Position numbers and translations under genes: made by a program. This document shows, in pieces, positions 62,220-64,000 of a DNA stretch of 64,000 nucleotides; within the stretch, counting starts at the first letter, position 1; each line of letters opens with the position of its first letter. The notes beneath the pieces were generated by a model. It searched no databases. It worked only from the letters and a program-made list of their open reading frames with translations, and was not told the origin of the DNA. Source of the DNA: Argyresthia goedartella (Eukaryota; Arthropoda; Insecta; Lepidoptera; Argyresthiidae); contig OX463809.1 in assembly GCA_949825045.1 (NCBI GenBank), positions 27,501-91,500 on the forward strand. The letters are read 5' to 3'.

Positions 62220-62600
62220 TCGCTACCACCCCCCCCCCCCACCCCTCCCCCTTCCCTGCCCCTCTCGCCCCGCGCCCCGCGCCCCGCAGCTCAGCGCGCG
62301 CGCTGTAAGAAGACAGAAGCTACCAAAATAATTGCGTGTTGTTACATGAGAGCGCGCATGGCATGTGACAAATATATTGCATATTGTCCAATTTATTCGT
62401 GAATTTCTATTTGCATATATATTGATCTTTATTGTGAGGTGATAAGAGTTATTTCTACGTGTTTGATGACGAGTCCCGTAGCGCGACGTTTGGCATTGGC
62501 CCACGTCGGCTGTGCGCGGGGCGGGAGGGGCGCGGGGCGCGGGGTGAGGTCATCACCGGGAGTTGATGTGCAGCGAGGTCCACGGCGTCGTCCGTTGCAG
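62220..62600. other. CpG-rich island
   Basis: A C-rich run, then GCCCCGCGCCCCGCGCCCCGCAGCTCAG at 62267-62294 and GCGCGGGGCGGGAGGGGCGC at about 62515-62534 bracket AT-rich DNA. Composition suggests a promoter of a host gene beyond or within this area. No start site or exon can be supported. Confidence 0.3.
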
Positions 62601-63009
62601 ACTAAAACTTAACAACACCAGTCATGGTACCGAGCAAACTTTGGTGCATCTTATAAAACAAGTAGACGTCCACAAGGTCTTTTCTTTGAAACACTCCATA
62701 GGATCCACTCGCGTAATTAGTCCAGTAGCGTAAAGTGGTTCATTCGCGTATTGGTCCAAATGCGTTGGAACGAATCCTCAAGTTAGCATCATGTAAAAAG
62801 AACGCCAGCTTCTAATAATTTTGTATTGAACCCAGCGATCTATTCTTGTGACGGCTACTATGATACCTCTGGATTATAAAATTCATTGTGATCTGGGGTT
62901 AACCACAAGAGGAACAACTAAGAACGCTCATTGCGCAATTCACATTACAAGTAAGTTATAGTGTAGGTAAAATTCTATATAACACAACATAATATAACAT
63001 ACAATATAC

Positions 63010-63095
63010 AGGCACAATCAGGCACATACATTCCTTCTGGCCCTACACTAGGATACCTTGTTTTATGGGAACCAGAAACAGCGACGTCACAAACA
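63010..63095 (-). repeat. tRNA-derived SINE, 3' body only
   Basis: Reverse complement of the 3' body at 27660-27745: GGTATCCTAGTGTAGGGCC and CTGGTTCCCA are shared. The promoter boxes are absent, so it is 5'-truncated. Confidence 0.7.
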
Positions 63096-64000
63096 TGGTC
63101 TTAAATGTATAATATCTACATACTTTTTCCGCTCCCTAACGTGTGTGCTGATCGCGTGATTTAGAGACTTCCTTCCTACTGACATTGATCATGAACGGCC
63201 TAATGCAATTCGACAGGTTATGAATATAAAAACATTCAAAGTCCAAAGTGTAGTCGTAATCCTTGATGTGCTGTTAACTGGCTTCTACAAATAGGTTCAT
63301 TCGCAAATAAAAATAAAACAAGGCTGAATTCCTACTTTAGTTTAGATATGTTTCTAACAGGTGTAATGTTTTTAAAAAATATGATTGCCGACATAGCGTT
63401 CTTAGTAAGTCTGCAGATTCTGCAATGACATTTAATCCCACCCCCCGCAGCCCTCACCCACTTCCCCCCTGCGTCAGCGGCGATCAAAAAAGCGTCCTCG
63501 TCTCGAAAGCGCCAATGAATAAATACACTCTGGTACATCCACCTTCTATCAAGTCCATCTGCTTCTTGGCCAATGTATGACGTTGACCTGCTGACTGACT
63601 GACTGACGGCCGAGCGCACACATATTGAGCGCGCCACTACATCAAATAGTTTTTGAACTGGAATCATAAATAATGTTAATGCAATCGCCTCAGCAGCAGC
63701 ATGCGGAGTACTCATCTTGTAGCATATCTAGCTAGAGCACGGGTTCCCAATCGTGGGGAGGGTTCGCGGAGTGGACCAAAGGGGGCATTCTTATTAAAAT
63801 TTATAATTTCAAGTCGCGGTAATGGAAATTTCAAAGTCAATTTGAAGTTGGCGAACAACTTTCAGAACATCAATTTGAATGATATTGGGATTAAACTCAT
63901 AGTTACAGAATAGAGCTACAGATCTTGGTAAGTTGCCCATTACGCAACTTTGTCAGCCATGTAGAATTTCAGACGGCTTGTGACGTAGTAGCTCTTGTTA
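63096..64000. other. No recognisable gene
   Basis: A minus-strand frame of 127 codons (63332-63715) has mixed composition and no recognised motif. A CTGACTGACTGACTGA run is at about 63590-63605. Nothing else was identified before the window ends. Confidence 0.4.

Overview
This window looks like a gene-poor, transposon-packed stretch of an insect genome, most likely a moth or butterfly. The grounds are: an array of the insect telomere motif (TTAGG, read here as CCTAA) joined to TRAS/R1-type retrotransposon sequence; a mariner with the D,D37D spacing of the maT group; many APE-type LINE clades together; and families of short repeats that I recognise as typical of Lepidoptera (inference from memory, not a database search). 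I found no protein-coding host gene. A few CpG-rich islands (about 9,010-9,430, 13,380-13,530, 28,320-28,510, 46,930-47,110, 62,220-62,600) could hold promoters or first exons of host genes, but this is weakly supported.

Layout. 1-3,226: CR1/Jockey-group LINE running in from the left edge. 3,290-5,112: the 3' tail of one TRAS-like element, poly(A), a 24-unit telomeric array, then the 5' part of a second TRAS-like element, which is joined to a LINE fragment at 5,118-5,776. 5,777-18,280: mostly unrecognised AT-rich DNA with LINE 3' ends, dispersed short repeats and hairpins. 18,284-25,960: a nested stack made of a LINE fragment, a foldback element, a 120-bp minisatellite split by a roughly 330-bp repeat, and that repeat split in turn by an LTR-like insert and by a LINE with an intact 955-residue EN-RT protein. 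26,000-32,000: SINEs, tRNA-like sequences and dispersed repeats. 32,079-38,261: two near-identical copies of one LINE family inserted beside older LINE debris. 38,287-43,348: a LOA-type LINE with two open ORFs, a 13-bp target-site duplication and a truncated 5' end. 43,400-48,300: repeats, a SINE and a LINE fragment ending in a hairpin. 48,753-52,680: a mariner-type MITE and a frameshifted maT-like mariner with matching terminal repeats. 53,085-60,454: a LINE fragment, an RLE-type (PD-(D/E)XK endonuclease) retroelement with a YLDD reverse transcriptase, and a decayed CR1-like element with a PHD-type ORF1. 60,920-61,810: a LINE copy in two opposed halves.

The elements do not form a pathway; their order records successive insertions. 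The LOA element, the 955-residue LINE and the two 32-38 kb copies look youngest. The TRAS, 34.8-35.7 kb and CR1-PHD copies are older. Two features stand out as unexplained: the block-structured telomeric array caught between TRAS pieces, and at least nine perfect short inverted duplications with tiny loops, three of which lie at a broken end of a LINE copy.
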